The notes: generated by a model not told the origin, from the letters alone. Positions 51,498-60,014 are shown, counted from the first letter of the stretch. The stretch is DNA of 64,000 nt from Paenibacillus paeoniae (GCF_003388735.1 NZ_QUBQ01000009.1:1-64000), one strand, 5' to 3'. Program-made: numbers and translations.

Positions 51498-51743
51498 ATG
51501 GAATTATTAAAACAAGAGGAAATAGCTAGTGTTACTTTGTTTGATCTTAAATTATCTGAGGGCGAATTGATGGTTTATGAAAATTGTATTGAGTTTGTAT
51601 TAAACAATTGTTCTGAGGAGTATCTATACAAACTCACCGGATGTGAAAATCGAGAGGAATTAGCTTCTTATCAGCAGGATTTAAATAATTTGATTAAAAC
51701 CATCATCAACAAAAAATATTTACCGGAAAAATATAAAGATTGA
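51498..51743 (+). CDS. Candidate immunity protein of the RHS toxin
   Basis: 81 residues, acidic and probably all-helical (DLKLSEGELMVYENCIEF, LYKLTGCENREELASYQQDL). It starts one base after the toxin stop, with GAGGTGG inside the toxin's last codons, so it is translationally coupled. The high A+T matches the toxin tip. I do not recognise the family. Position, size and charge are those of an immunity protein of a polymorphic toxin. A terminator follows. Confidence 0.7.
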   Translation: MELLKQEEIASVTLFDLKLSEGELMVYENCIEFVLNNCSEEYLYKLTGCENREELASYQQDLNNLIKTIINKKYLPEKYKD

Positions 51744-51750
51744 ATCAATA

Positions 51751-51788
51751 AAACCTTGATTGGCTTCGTGCCGCTCAAGGTTTTTTTC
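51751..51788 (+). terminator. Terminator of the RHS toxin-immunity operon
   Basis: Perfect 9-bp stem AAACCTTGA (51751-51759) / TCAAGGTTT (51775-51783), continuing into a run of T. Confidence 0.88.
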
Positions 51789-51799
51789 TTTGGACGGGT

Positions 51800-52130
51800 G
51801 ACCTGGTACCTAATGGAGGGAAGAGACGTCATCATGACCATTGAGTTGTTGTCGGAGCAGTACCTGCAAGTATCGCTGACGATTGGACAGAATGTAGACG
51901 CACTGCCGGAAAGGTGGCTGAGGAGATCATAGGCAAGCTGGCCGACCGGCTTGCAGGGGTTCGTGGTATCGAGAGGGAAAGCGAACATGTAGAGGGCTAC
52001 CGTATTCAAGCGATTGACGGTCATGATCGACTGAAGGCCATGGGGAGAGAAGTACATAGACTCTGGAGCAGTTCAAGATGCTGTCAGAGGAGCAATTTGT
52101 GCAATTAGTTTAAATGGTTACTTATGAGTT
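51800..52130 (+). pseudogene. Decayed coding remnant, possibly transposase-derived
   Basis: Higher G+C and codon-like composition resembling the core genes, but no intact frame. One frame starts at ATG 51835 (MTIELLSEQYLQ...) and stops after about 32 codons. A second gives EEIIGKLADRLAGVRGIERE and YRIQAIDGHDRLK. A third continues with EQFKMLSEEQFVQLV up to 52,110. The frames join only if frameshifts are allowed. The RIQAIDG segment is faintly like the IDG motif of IS4-type transposases. This is a weak identification. Confidence 0.4.
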
Positions 52131-52241
52131 GAAAAAAGTTACTTTTGCTGAGACACAATATGAACAACTATTGATACTTTTATCCAATGGTATTTAGGTT
52201 GGTTTTTTAATGTGTGGTTCAGTTCAAAGGTATATGTTATT

Positions 52242-52466
52242 TTAACTATTTGGATCCTCATCATCTTCAACGGATACAATCAATTGATCTACAGTAATAT
52301 CTAATGCCGCACATATTTGTTCCAGTGTGCGAATATAGACTCTGTCAACAGAATCAGAACAGAGATGGCTAATGGTAGCGGGTCGCATATTCATTTTAAG
52401 GGAGAGTTGGCGTTGACTAATACCTCTCTCTTCAAGGATCTCTTTTAAGCGGATTTTGATTTTCAA
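52242..52466 (-). CDS. XRE-family helix-turn-helix regulator
   Basis: About 74 residues from TTG 52466, which has GGAGG eight bases upstream; a longer frame from 52484 adds six residues but loses that site. It is a Cro/CI-type helix-turn-helix (LKEILEERGISQRQLSLKMN, then PATISHLCS), with VYIRTLEQICAALDITVDQLI and an acidic tail (EDDEDPNS). It is probably a small repressor. It is divergent from a 52-codon peptide gene, and the shared region holds inverted TAAGCGT elements. Confidence 0.85.
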   Translation of the reverse strand: MKIKIRLKEILEERGISQRQLSLKMNMRPATISHLCSDSVDRVYIRTLEQICAALDITVDQLIVSVEDDEDPNS

Positions 52467-52515
52467 GATAAGTTCCTCCACCAATGAAAAGATTACGTTT
52501 AACAGTACGCATCTG

Positions 52516-52606
52516 AAAGTAATATATCATAAGCGTTAAAGAATATCATTGAAACTTACGCTTAAAAGTAATACAATAATTTACATACTCTAAAGAGTAA
52601 TACTCA
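52516..52606. promoter_or_regulatory. Divergent control region with inverted TAAGCGT elements
   Basis: TAAGCGT (52530-52536) and ACGCTTA (52558-52564) form an inverted pair 21 bases apart. The motif AAGTAATA lies beside each (about 52517 and 52566), and AGAGTAATA occurs at about 52595. The region is very A/T-rich and lies between the XRE gene and the peptide gene. It is a likely operator for the XRE protein. Confidence 0.5.
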
Positions 52607-52653
52607 TAAAGGTAATTTGATATTTCTTATCGCAATTAAGAGGAGGAGTTACT

Positions 52654-52812
52654 ATGAGACAAGACCTAATGAACAGGACATCGATATGCAGTCAAGTTAA
52701 TGAAAAGTCCCCTTTTTCATATCATCAGGGTGAAGATGTTGATTTTATGGAGCAGGGAGGGGGTTATCATAAAAAGACTTTGATAGCTACTTCGCTCCTT
52801 AAAATCAACTAA
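52654..52812 (+). CDS. Small 52-residue peptide, divergent from the XRE gene
   Basis: ATG 52654 to TAA 52812, 52 codons, with an excellent ribosome site (AAGAGGAGGAG, five bases from the ATG). The peptide has a polar N-terminal half (MRQDLMNRTSICSQVNEK), an acidic middle (EDVDFMEQ), a GGG, and a 15-residue end YHKKTLIATSLLKIN. The GG followed by a basic/hydrophobic tail recalls double-glycine leader peptides, but the leader does not match well. No processing genes are adjacent. The function is unknown; it may be a regulated signal or leader peptide. Confidence 0.55.
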   Translation: MRQDLMNRTSICSQVNEKSPFSYHQGEDVDFMEQGGGYHKKTLIATSLLKIN

Positions 52813-52825
52813 ATTGGTGGCGCCC

Positions 52826-53077
52826 ATGACCAAACCAATGGACACCTATAATCGCTACGTCGAGCAGGAGGATACGTTATATCAGCAACTGGAGACGTTG
52901 GAGCAATGCCAGGTTGCGGTGTTTGACCATATCTTTCGTTATGGCGAGCGCTTCAATAAAGACATGGTCGAGGAATTGCTGCGGAGCGTTCATCAGATGG
53001 AAGTGAACGTACGGCTGGAATTGTTGCATTTGCGCCTGAAGAAGGCATTCCTGGCCTATGACATGAAACATAACTAA
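52826..53077 (+). CDS. Small hypothetical protein
   Basis: 83 residues from ATG 52826 (GGTGG five bases upstream). The chain is charged and helical (YVEQEDTLYQQLETLEQCQV, then HQMEVNVRLELLHLRLKKAF), probably coiled coil, with no membrane segment. I do not recognise it. Its composition is nearer to the core genome than to the RHS island. It lies 13 bases after the small peptide gene. Confidence 0.65.
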   Translation: MTKPMDTYNRYVEQEDTLYQQLETLEQCQVAVFDHIFRYGERFNKDMVEELLRSVHQMEVNVRLELLHLRLKKAFLAYDMKHN

Positions 53078-53112
53078 CCGCACAACGGAATCACTCTTAC
53101 ACTCTCCATCAA

Positions 53113-53170
53113 AAGAAAGGCTACCCCAACAGGCCCAACGACCCGCTAGAATAGCCTACTGCTTTCTTAT
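53113..53170. terminator. Bidirectional terminator between convergent genes
   Basis: AAGAAAG ... AGGCTA (53113-53123) pairs with TAGCCT ... CTTTCTT (53152-53168), with A and T runs at the outer ends. It serves the small hypothetical gene and the DJ-1 gene. Confidence 0.6.
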
Positions 53171-53766
53171 AGCACTAATGTCTCATCTTCTTGAAGCACA
53201 GCCTGCTCCTCCCGAACAAGCCGAATAAACTCTCGCATGAAGCCCGGCAGGTCCGGCCAAGCGTGTCCGCTGACCAGCTTGCGGTCGGCATGCAGCGTGT
53301 CCGTCGTGTACGTGGCACCCAGCCGCTCAACATCCGGCTTCACAGCATTGTAGCATGTCATCGTGCGGCCTTCGAAATAGCTCGTATCTTTCAAAGCCAT
53401 GAACACCAGAGCGCCATGGCAGATGACGCCGATCGGTTTATCCTCACTTAAGAAATGCTCAACGATGCGAGGCAGCTCAGGGTGGTTGCGTATATATTCC
53501 GGTGCGCGGCCTCCGGGAATGACAAGGCCGATATATTCCGACGGATCGATATCCGCGAAGGAGGCATGGGACGGCAGCAGATGAGCCGGCTTCTCGGTGT
53601 AAGTCTCCCAGCCCTCGATAAAGTCATGAACGACGGTATTCAGCACCTTTTTCTCCGGAGACGCAATAACGGCATCATAGCCTTCCTCTAGCAGGCGGTA
53701 GTAGGGATAAAAAATTTCCAATACCTCGGTTCCGTCACCCGTAATCAGTAGTACCTTGCTCGACAT
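53167..53766 (-). CDS. DJ-1/PfpI family protein
   Basis: 199 residues, a class I glutamine amidotransferase-like fold. The nucleophile elbow VICHGAL places the reactive cysteine at 116 with His117 next to it. LVIPGGRAPEYIRNHP (81-96) is the typical PfpI segment. Members act as proteases, glyoxalases or protein deglycases, often under stress; the exact activity is not readable. The ATG is at 53766 with a GGAGTGA ribosome site on the minus strand. It is the last gene of the insertion before yabS. Confidence 0.88.
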   Translation of the reverse strand: MSSKVLLITGDGTEVLEIFYPYYRLLEEGYDAVIASPEKKVLNTVVHDFIEGWETYTEKPAHLLPSHASFADIDPSEYIGLVIPGGRAPEYIRNHPELPRIVEHFLSEDKPIGVICHGALVFMALKDTSYFEGRTMTCYNAVKPDVERLGATYTTDTLHADRKLVSGHAWPDLPGFMREFIRLVREEQAVLQEDETLVL

Positions 53767-53982
53767 ACGTTCACTCCTTCAAGGAATTTTTTGGCATACA
53801 ACCCTATTATCTCTCGGTGCATCCTGACTGTAAATCTATCCGAAGTCACCGTGTCTCTCTTCCCAATGAGGTTCGAATGCTGTCACATTGGTGCGATGGC
53901 AACGTCTCGGGGGATGGGCTATACTAGAATGAACCTTACCTTGGAGCGGCGAGAAGCCGATAATATCGGTAAGGATTAGGAA

Positions 53983-54066
53983 ATGATAGGCAACAGGCGT
54001 TTATCTCTCTCAAAAAGGGCAAAGCTGATAGAAAAGGCTTTTGATCTTGCTTATGTGGAGGGATAA
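53983..54066 (+). CDS. Possible 27-residue upstream peptide of yabS
   Basis: ATG 53983 to TAA 54066, basic (MIGNRRLSLSKRAKLIEK), with AAGGATTAGG upstream. The stop is two bases before the yabS start and covers its ribosome site, as in coupled leader peptides. It is short and could be chance. Confidence 0.25.
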   Translation: MIGNRRLSLSKRAKLIEKAFDLAYVEG

Positions 54067-54068
54067 CG

Positions 54069-54806
54069 ATGATGAGGCAAATTTTGCTTATAACGGACGG
54101 TTGCTCCAATGTGGGACTAAGTCCCATAGTTGCGGCGGCTCATGCCAAGTCGGAAGGCATTCATGTCAATGTGGTCGGTGTGCTGGATCATGGAGATGTA
54201 GGCGAATTGGGTGCGACGGAGATTGAGGAGATCGCGCGTGCCGGCGGAGGACTCAGCCGTATGGTGAACACCCGGCAATTGTCCCAGACGGTTCAGATGA
54301 TGACGAGGAAGACCGTGGTGCAGACGATTCAGCTGGCGGTACAGAAGGAGCTGCAGCAGGTGCTGGGCAACGGCTCCATCGAGGCGCTGCCTCCTGAGAA
54401 GCGCGGCGAAGTGGTCCGCGTGATCGATGAGCTTGGCGAGTCATCAGGGCTGAGAGTGGCGCTTCTGATCGACGCCAGCGCCAGTATGAAGCCGAAAATG
54501 GCTGCTGTTGAAGAAGCGATTCACGATTTGATGCTTAGCTTGCAGGCCAGACAGGGTAAGAGTGAAATAGCGGTGTTCCATTTTCCGGGCTCGCGTCATG
54601 GTGATGACTGTATGATGGATTTGGCTTGGACCGACCATCTGAATGGCGTGCATTCCATTTTCCCCAAGCTCCAGATGGGTGGAACAACGCCGACGGGGCC
54701 TGCGATTATGCAGGCAGTCGACTATTACAGGCAAGGCGAAGCGGGTGACTACGGCCGCAGAGGCAGACATGAAACGGATGGGATGATGGGTGACTACGTC
54801 GTTTAA
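54069..54806 (+). CDS. yabS: VWA-domain protein YabS
   Basis: 245 residues with a von Willebrand A domain in the second half (MIDAS motif DASAS, 135-139; the GGTTPTGPAI threonine near the end). The N-terminus LLITDGCSNVGLSPI looks like half of another VWA fold. In B. subtilis yabS is a SigE gene next to yabT. GGAGGG lies six bases before ATG 54069. The end overlaps yabT by 17 bases. Confidence 0.9.
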   Translation: MMRQILLITDGCSNVGLSPIVAAAHAKSEGIHVNVVGVLDHGDVGELGATEIEEIARAGGGLSRMVNTRQLSQTVQMMTRKTVVQTIQLAVQKELQQVLGNGSIEALPPEKRGEVVRVIDELGESSGLRVALLIDASASMKPKMAAVEEAIHDLMLSLQARQGKSEIAVFHFPGSRHGDDCMMDLAWTDHLNGVHSIFPKLQMGGTTPTGPAIMQAVDYYRQGEAGDYGRRGRHETDGMMGDYVV

Positions 54807-55719
54807 GCTTGAACTGCGGCGCGGAAGTGTCGTAGTTGGCAAGTGGAAGCAGGGCAAGTACCGTGTAGAACGGCTGCTGGGGGAAGGGGCCAACGGGAAA
54901 GTCTATCTGGTACAGAAGGATAGGGATTGGTACGCGCTCAAGGTGGGAGCAGACGCTGTTGACCTGCAATCCGAGGTGAACGTGCTGAAGTCGCTGGCGA
55001 AGCAGAAGGGGCAGGGGATGGAGCCGTTCCTGTTCGACGTGGATGATCTGTACGGTCCTGCCGGGAGGGAATATCCGTTCTATGTGATGAGATATGTGCG
55101 AGGGACGACGCTTGCCAGCTACTTGAAGGAGCAGGGGGCGGAATGGTTCCCTCTCGTCGGGCTGAACTTGTTGAGCAAGCTTGGCAGACTTCATCGCGCA
55201 GGGTGGGCATTTGGCGATCTGAAGGTGGAGAATGTGATGGTTGCCGATTACGGTCATGTCGAGCTCGTAGACTTCGGGGGCGTGACGGCCGTCGGCAAAA
55301 GTATTCGTCAGTTCACAGAGATCTATGATCGCGGATACTGGAACAGCGGCTCGCGCTCGGCTGATCCGAAGTATGATCTCTTCTCTTACAGCGTATTATG
55401 CATTCAACTGCATGAGCCGAGGCGACTGCACCAGCTTACGAAGGAACTGCTGCCGCAGAACCGGTCCACGGTGGAGCTGATGGCCATTGCTGAAGCTTCC
55501 CCGGCGCTTAAGCCGGTGACGGGCTGGCTGCGTCAGGCGCTGCATGGCGAATTCAGGGACGCGGACGAGGGCGCGGCTGCATGGCGGTTGCTCATGCATC
55601 GGAAGGACACGCGCAGATCCTCCTCTATGCCCGGCTGGCTGAAGGGAATGGTTGCGACATCAGGCGTTCTGCTCGCAGCATCCATCTTCGTCTGGCTGCT
55701 TCGCAACGTATGGATGTAG
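54790..55719 (+). CDS. yabT: Serine/threonine protein kinase YabT
   Basis: 309 residues. The glycine loop GEGANGKV is at 31-38, Lys51 in YALKVG, the catalytic loop GDLKVEN (Asp143, Lys145, Asn148) and DFG at 161-163. A C-terminal membrane helix at ~285-305 anchors the protein in the membrane. In B. subtilis YabT is a sporulation kinase activated by DNA that phosphorylates RecA and others. GTG 54790 lies within the end of yabS, so translation is probably coupled. HRD is replaced by FGD, as in other YabT proteins. Confidence 0.93.
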   Translation: MTTSFKLELRRGSVVVGKWKQGKYRVERLLGEGANGKVYLVQKDRDWYALKVGADAVDLQSEVNVLKSLAKQKGQGMEPFLFDVDDLYGPAGREYPFYVMRYVRGTTLASYLKEQGAEWFPLVGLNLLSKLGRLHRAGWAFGDLKVENVMVADYGHVELVDFGGVTAVGKSIRQFTEIYDRGYWNSGSRSADPKYDLFSYSVLCIQLHEPRRLHQLTKELLPQNRSTVELMAIAEASPALKPVTGWLRQALHGEFRDADEGAAAWRLLMHRKDTRRSSSMPGWLKGMVATSGVLLAASIFVWLLRNVWM

Positions 55720-55738
55720 CAGAGGAGGGCAAGGGACA

Positions 55739-57154
55739 ATGAATGAACCGCTTCAGACGGTGTTGGCTAAGGAAGCGGCTGCCCACAATATGTGGGAGAA
55801 GGACGACACGATTCTGGTCGCCGTGTCGGGAGGACCCGATTCGATGGCCCTGCTTCATATGCTCCATGGTTTGTCTCAGGAACAGGGCATTAAGCTGGTA
55901 GCTGCTCATGTGAATCATGGTTTTAGGGTCCAAGAGTCTGCATACGAAATGGAGACGGTGCAGTCGTTCGCAGACAGTCTGGGGGTGCCATGCGAGTCGG
56001 TCGTCTTGGATATGCCTACTTATATAGAAGAAAACCGATTGAATCTGCAGGCCGCAGCAAGAGAAAAGAGGTACGAGTATCTGCACCGAATAGCGGTTCA
56101 GTACGGTGCATCGCGCATTGCGCTCGCTCATCATGCCGATGATCAGGCCGAGACTGTGCTGATGCGGCTGATTCGGGGAGCCGGGTTGTCGGGGCTTTCA
56201 GGCATGAGCAGCGTTAGACGCGAAAAAAATATGCAACTCATACGTCCCCTGCTTCGTATGAACAAGTCAGACCTTCTGCGTTATTGCGAGGAGCATGAGA
56301 TTCCGTACTGCGTTGACAGCAGTAATCTGGCCCGGTATTACTTCCGTAATACGGTACGTCTGGATGTCATTCCTTATTTGATGCAGTTCAATCCTCAGCT
56401 TCCTCAATCTCTCCAAAGACTGGCTGAAGTAGCCGGAGCGGAGGATGAGTGGATGGAGCAGCAGGCGGCGGAATGGTTCGACCGTATCGTGCGCTGCAGT
56501 GAAGGCGAATGCCAAGTGGAATGCCGGGAGCTGTCCGGTCTGCACGTCGCTTTACAAAGAAGATTGATTAAACTAATATTAAATTATCTATCTCGGGACT
56601 CGGAAAACATAACCTATGGCGCCGTTGAGACTATGCGGCTGGCAGCATCTACACATGCACCAGCTACTTGGCGGATGGACGTCGCAGGCGGGATCCGATG
56701 CTTGCGCGAATACGGTGTGATGAGATGGGTACATATGATTGCAGAGTCACCTACGGCCAGTCACTACAATTACGTCATTGAAGAGCAAAGCGAAGGACGA
56801 ATTGAAGCGTCGCCAAGCGGATGGAGCTTCCGATTGGATTGGTTGGCAGCTGCGGCCGCGAAGCCGTCATCCCGCATGGAAGCGTATTTCGATGTGGACG
56901 GACTCATCTTTCCGCTGCATGTGCGCAACCGCATGCCGGGAGACAGGATTCATGTTTTAGGATTAAATGGCTCGAAAAAAGTGCAAGATATGTTCGTTGA
57001 CGAGAAGGTACCACCCTCCCGTAGAGAGCTGTATCCGCTGCTGTGCGACGGGGAAGGCAAGTTGCTGTGGATTCCCGGCATTCGCCGTTCCACACATGCC
57101 CTTGCAGGGAGCGGAAGCGCGCGAGTCTTGCGTATTACGGCGCTCAACGAATAA
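55739..57154 (+). CDS. tilS: tRNA(Ile)-lysidine synthase
   Basis: 471 residues. TilS converts C34 of the AUA-reading tRNA-Ile to lysidine. The PP-loop SGGPDS is at 30-35; HVNHGFR and HHADDQAETVLMRLIRG follow; the C-terminal TilS domain contains RNRMPGDRIHVLG. ATG 55739 (GAGGGCAAGGG upstream) gives the family start; a longer frame from 55652 overlaps yabT. The tilS-hpt-ftsH order is conserved. Confidence 0.96.
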   Translation: MNEPLQTVLAKEAAAHNMWEKDDTILVAVSGGPDSMALLHMLHGLSQEQGIKLVAAHVNHGFRVQESAYEMETVQSFADSLGVPCESVVLDMPTYIEENRLNLQAAAREKRYEYLHRIAVQYGASRIALAHHADDQAETVLMRLIRGAGLSGLSGMSSVRREKNMQLIRPLLRMNKSDLLRYCEEHEIPYCVDSSNLARYYFRNTVRLDVIPYLMQFNPQLPQSLQRLAEVAGAEDEWMEQQAAEWFDRIVRCSEGECQVECRELSGLHVALQRRLIKLILNYLSRDSENITYGAVETMRLAASTHAPATWRMDVAGGIRCLREYGVMRWVHMIAESPTASHYNYVIEEQSEGRIEASPSGWSFRLDWLAAAAAKPSSRMEAYFDVDGLIFPLHVRNRMPGDRIHVLGLNGSKKVQDMFVDEKVPPSRRELYPLLCDGEGKLLWIPGIRRSTHALAGSGSARVLRITALNE

Positions 57155-57204
57155 GGAACAAGGGAATACACATAAACATAGGTAAAGCGTAGGAGGATTT
57201 CGAC

Positions 57205-57744
57205 TTGCAGAACGACATTAAAGAAGTGTTATACAGCGAAGAGCAGATTGGTGCCAAGGTAAGGGAATTGGGGGCTAAGCTCAGCGCTGATTATGAAGGG
57301 CGGAATCCGCTCGTTATTTGCGTCCTCAAAGGCGCGTTTATTTTTATGTCCGATCTGGTGAAAACTATTACCGTTCCGCTTGAGATCGACTTTATGGCCG
57401 TCTCCAGCTACGGGGCTTCCACCAAATCATCCGGCGTCGTCAAGATTATTAAGGATCTGGACGTGTCGGTGGAAGGACGCGATGTCCTCATCGTCGAAGA
57501 TATTATCGACAGCGGCCTGACACTCAGCTATCTGATTGACGTATTGGAGCGCAGAGGCTCGAATTCCGTGACTGTCGTCACGCTGTTCGACAAGCCTGCA
57601 CGCCGTACGGTTAGTCTGGAGCCGCATTACAAAGGCTTTACGCTGCCTGACGAATTTGTCGTCGGCTATGGCCTGGACTATGCGGAGCAATATCGCAACC
57701 TTCCTTATATCGGCATTTTGAAACCACAGGTTTACGAAAAGTAA
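57205..57744 (+). CDS. hpt: Hypoxanthine-guanine phosphoribosyltransferase
   Basis: 179 residues. Salvages hypoxanthine and guanine with PRPP. The PRPP motif VLIVEDIIDSGLT is at 94-106; CVLKGAFIFMSDL and the C-terminal GYGLDYAEQYRNLPYIG are typical. TTG 57205 follows AGGAGG. It lies between tilS and ftsH. Confidence 0.97.
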   Translation: MQNDIKEVLYSEEQIGAKVRELGAKLSADYEGRNPLVICVLKGAFIFMSDLVKTITVPLEIDFMAVSSYGASTKSSGVVKIIKDLDVSVEGRDVLIVEDIIDSGLTLSYLIDVLERRGSNSVTVVTLFDKPARRTVSLEPHYKGFTLPDEFVVGYGLDYAEQYRNLPYIGILKPQVYEK

Positions 57745-57785
57745 GCGCGCTGGAACCGTACATGTCCACCCTCCGTTAGCCTCTA

Positions 57786-57815
57786 TTGTGATGGAAAGTC
57801 ATGCTATGGTAAAAT
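57786..57815 (+). promoter_or_regulatory. SigA-type promoter of ftsH
   Basis: TTGTGA (57786-57791), 18 bases, TAAAAT (57810-57815). Confidence 0.6.
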
Positions 57816-57843
57816 ATCTAAAGCGTCTGAGAGGAGGTAGGGG

Positions 57844-59859
57844 ATGAATCGGATCATCCGAAATACTGGTTTTTATTTGATCATCTTTTTGGTTACCGTT
57901 GGTGTTTTTCAATATATTAGCGGTCAAGGGGATTCCACCAAGCCGCTGAGATACGATGAATTCCGCCAAGTTGTAGAAGCGGGGAATGTAGCATCGATTA
58001 CCGCGAAGTACGATAAGGAATCGTATTACATTACGGGTAAATATAAGATCAGGCCTGAGGGTGCGGACAGTGATAACTTCACGTCCCGAATGAACACCTA
58101 TGCGGCCCAGCAGAACTTGGATGCCTGGCAGAAGCAATACGGCTTTGAATATAAGGCCGAGCCGATGGATACCCCAAGCTTCTGGGTGACGTTCTTAACG
58201 TCAATTATTCCGTTCATTCTGCTCATCGTACTGTTCTTCTTCCTGATGAATCAGTCTCAAGGCGGCGGCGGCAAAGTGATGAACTTCGGCAAGAGCCGTG
58301 CCCGTCTGTACAATGAAGAGAAGAAGCGCATCACGTTCGAGGACGTGGCAGGGGCGGACGAAGAGAAGCAGGAGCTTGTAGAGGTCGTCGACTTCCTGAA
58401 GGATCCTCGCAAGTTTAATCTCGTCGGAGCACGTATTCCGAAAGGCGTATTGCTCGTAGGTCCTCCAGGTACAGGTAAGACATTGCTAGCCCGTGCAGTT
58501 GCGGGTGAGGCGGGTGTTCCGTTCTTCAGCATCTCGGGCTCTGATTTCGTGGAGATGTTCGTCGGTGTCGGCGCATCCCGCGTACGTGACTTGTTCGAGA
58601 ACGCGAAGAAGAACGCGCCATGTATTATCTTCATTGACGAGATCGACGCAGTCGGCCGTCAGCGCGGCGCCGGACTCGGCGGCGGGCATGACGAGCGCGA
58701 GCAGACGCTCAACCAATTGCTGGTTGAGATGGACGGCTTCGGAGCGAACGAAGGTATTATCATTATCGCAGCGACGAACCGTGCTGACATTCTAGATCCA
58801 GCGCTTCTGCGTCCGGGCCGCTTTGACCGTCAGATTACGGTTGACCGTCCAGACGTGAAAGGCCGCGAAGCGGTACTGAAAGTTCATTCGCGCAACAAGC
58901 CGTTTACCGACGATGTGAAGCTGGACGTAATCGCGAAGCGTACAACTGGCTTCAGCGGTGCAGACCTTGAGAACTTGCTGAATGAAGCGGCGCTTCTTGC
59001 GGCTCGACGCAACAAAAAAGAAATCAACATGGTGGATATCGACGATGCGATTGACCGCGTCATTGTCGGCACGGAGAAGAAGAGCCGTGTCATCAGCGAC
59101 CGCGAGAAGCGTATCGTAGCCTACCACGAAGCGGGCCATACGGTTGCAGGCTTCTTCCTGGAACATGCCGACCTGGTGCACAAGGTAACAATCATCCCGC
59201 GGGGACGCGCAGGCGGATATGTCATCATGCTGCCGAAGGAAGACCGCATGCTGGTCACGAAGCAAGAGCTGCTTGATAAAGTAACGGGACTATTAGCCGG
59301 CCGCGTAGCGGAGGAAGTATTCATCGGCGAGATTGGTACTGGCGCATACAGCGACTTTAAATCGGCAACAGGCATCGTGCGCAGCATGATAATGGAATAC
59401 GGCATGAGCGATAAGCTTGGTCCGATGCAGTTCGGTAATTCCCAAGGGCAAGTGTTCTTGGGCCGCGATCTGGGCCATGAACAGAACTACTCTGACTCCA
59501 TTGCATACGAGATCGATCAAGAGATGCAGAACATTATCAATGCTTGCTATGACAGAGCGAAGAAGCTTCTGACAGAGAAGAGCAAAGAGATGCATCTGAT
59601 CGCTCAGACGTTGCTTTCGGAAGAGACGCTTGAGATGGATCAAATCAAATCCTTGATCGAAGAAGGCGTGTTGAACGCAAAAGGCGATTCGTCATCTGGC
59701 GAAGGCTCCTCTTCGGCAGAGGTAACTACTGCTGAACCGATCATCGATGAGATTGGCGACGTTAAGGTTCGCATCCAGCCTCGTGACGAGGCGGAAGTGA
59801 AGGACGAGACGCCACCTGCCGATACCGGCAATAGTTCAGACGATCCTGATAAAAAATAG
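57844..59859 (+). CDS. ftsH: ATP-dependent zinc metalloprotease FtsH
   Basis: 671 residues. Two membrane segments (~7-24 and ~110-133) flank an extracytoplasmic loop. An AAA+ domain follows, with Walker A GPPGTGKT (206-213), Walker B IIFIDEIDAVG and the pore loop FVEMFVGVGASR, then the zinc protease domain with HEAGH (428-432). The C-terminal tail is acidic and low in complexity (EGSSSAEVTT). It degrades membrane and regulatory proteins; in B. subtilis it is needed for sporulation. GAGGAGG precedes ATG 57844. A terminator follows. Confidence 0.98.
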   Translation: MNRIIRNTGFYLIIFLVTVGVFQYISGQGDSTKPLRYDEFRQVVEAGNVASITAKYDKESYYITGKYKIRPEGADSDNFTSRMNTYAAQQNLDAWQKQYGFEYKAEPMDTPSFWVTFLTSIIPFILLIVLFFFLMNQSQGGGGKVMNFGKSRARLYNEEKKRITFEDVAGADEEKQELVEVVDFLKDPRKFNLVGARIPKGVLLVGPPGTGKTLLARAVAGEAGVPFFSISGSDFVEMFVGVGASRVRDLFENAKKNAPCIIFIDEIDAVGRQRGAGLGGGHDEREQTLNQLLVEMDGFGANEGIIIIAATNRADILDPALLRPGRFDRQITVDRPDVKGREAVLKVHSRNKPFTDDVKLDVIAKRTTGFSGADLENLLNEAALLAARRNKKEINMVDIDDAIDRVIVGTEKKSRVISDREKRIVAYHEAGHTVAGFFLEHADLVHKVTIIPRGRAGGYVIMLPKEDRMLVTKQELLDKVTGLLAGRVAEEVFIGEIGTGAYSDFKSATGIVRSMIMEYGMSDKLGPMQFGNSQGQVFLGRDLGHEQNYSDSIAYEIDQEMQNIINACYDRAKKLLTEKSKEMHLIAQTLLSEETLEMDQIKSLIEEGVLNAKGDSSSGEGSSSAEVTTAEPIIDEIGDVKVRIQPRDEAEVKDETPPADTGNSSDDPDKK

Positions 59860-59868
59860 TGCCTTAAT

Positions 59869-59910
59869 CGTCCCGTCGCTCCACTATGGAGCTGCGGGAC
59901 GTTTCCTTTG
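59869..59910 (+). terminator. Terminator after ftsH
   Basis: CGTCCCG..GCTCC (59869-59882) pairs with GGAGC..CGGGACG (59888-59901) around a small bulge, followed by TTTCCTTTG. Confidence 0.85.
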
Positions 59911-59986
59911 TAGATGGACATGAGTATTCATGCAATTTATTACATAAACATGCAGTCGCGGTGTTAATGTATCTAACACAATTTGA

Positions 59987-60014
59987 TTGACGTAAATTTT
60001 TTTGCAATTATAAT
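59987..60014 (+). promoter_or_regulatory. SigA promoter of the BMP-type ABC transporter
   Basis: TTGACG (59987-59992), 16 bases, TATAAT (60009-60014). The leader to the lipoprotein gene is about 90 bases and contains a hairpin (ACAGCA / TGCTGT, about 60034-60061). Confidence 0.8.
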
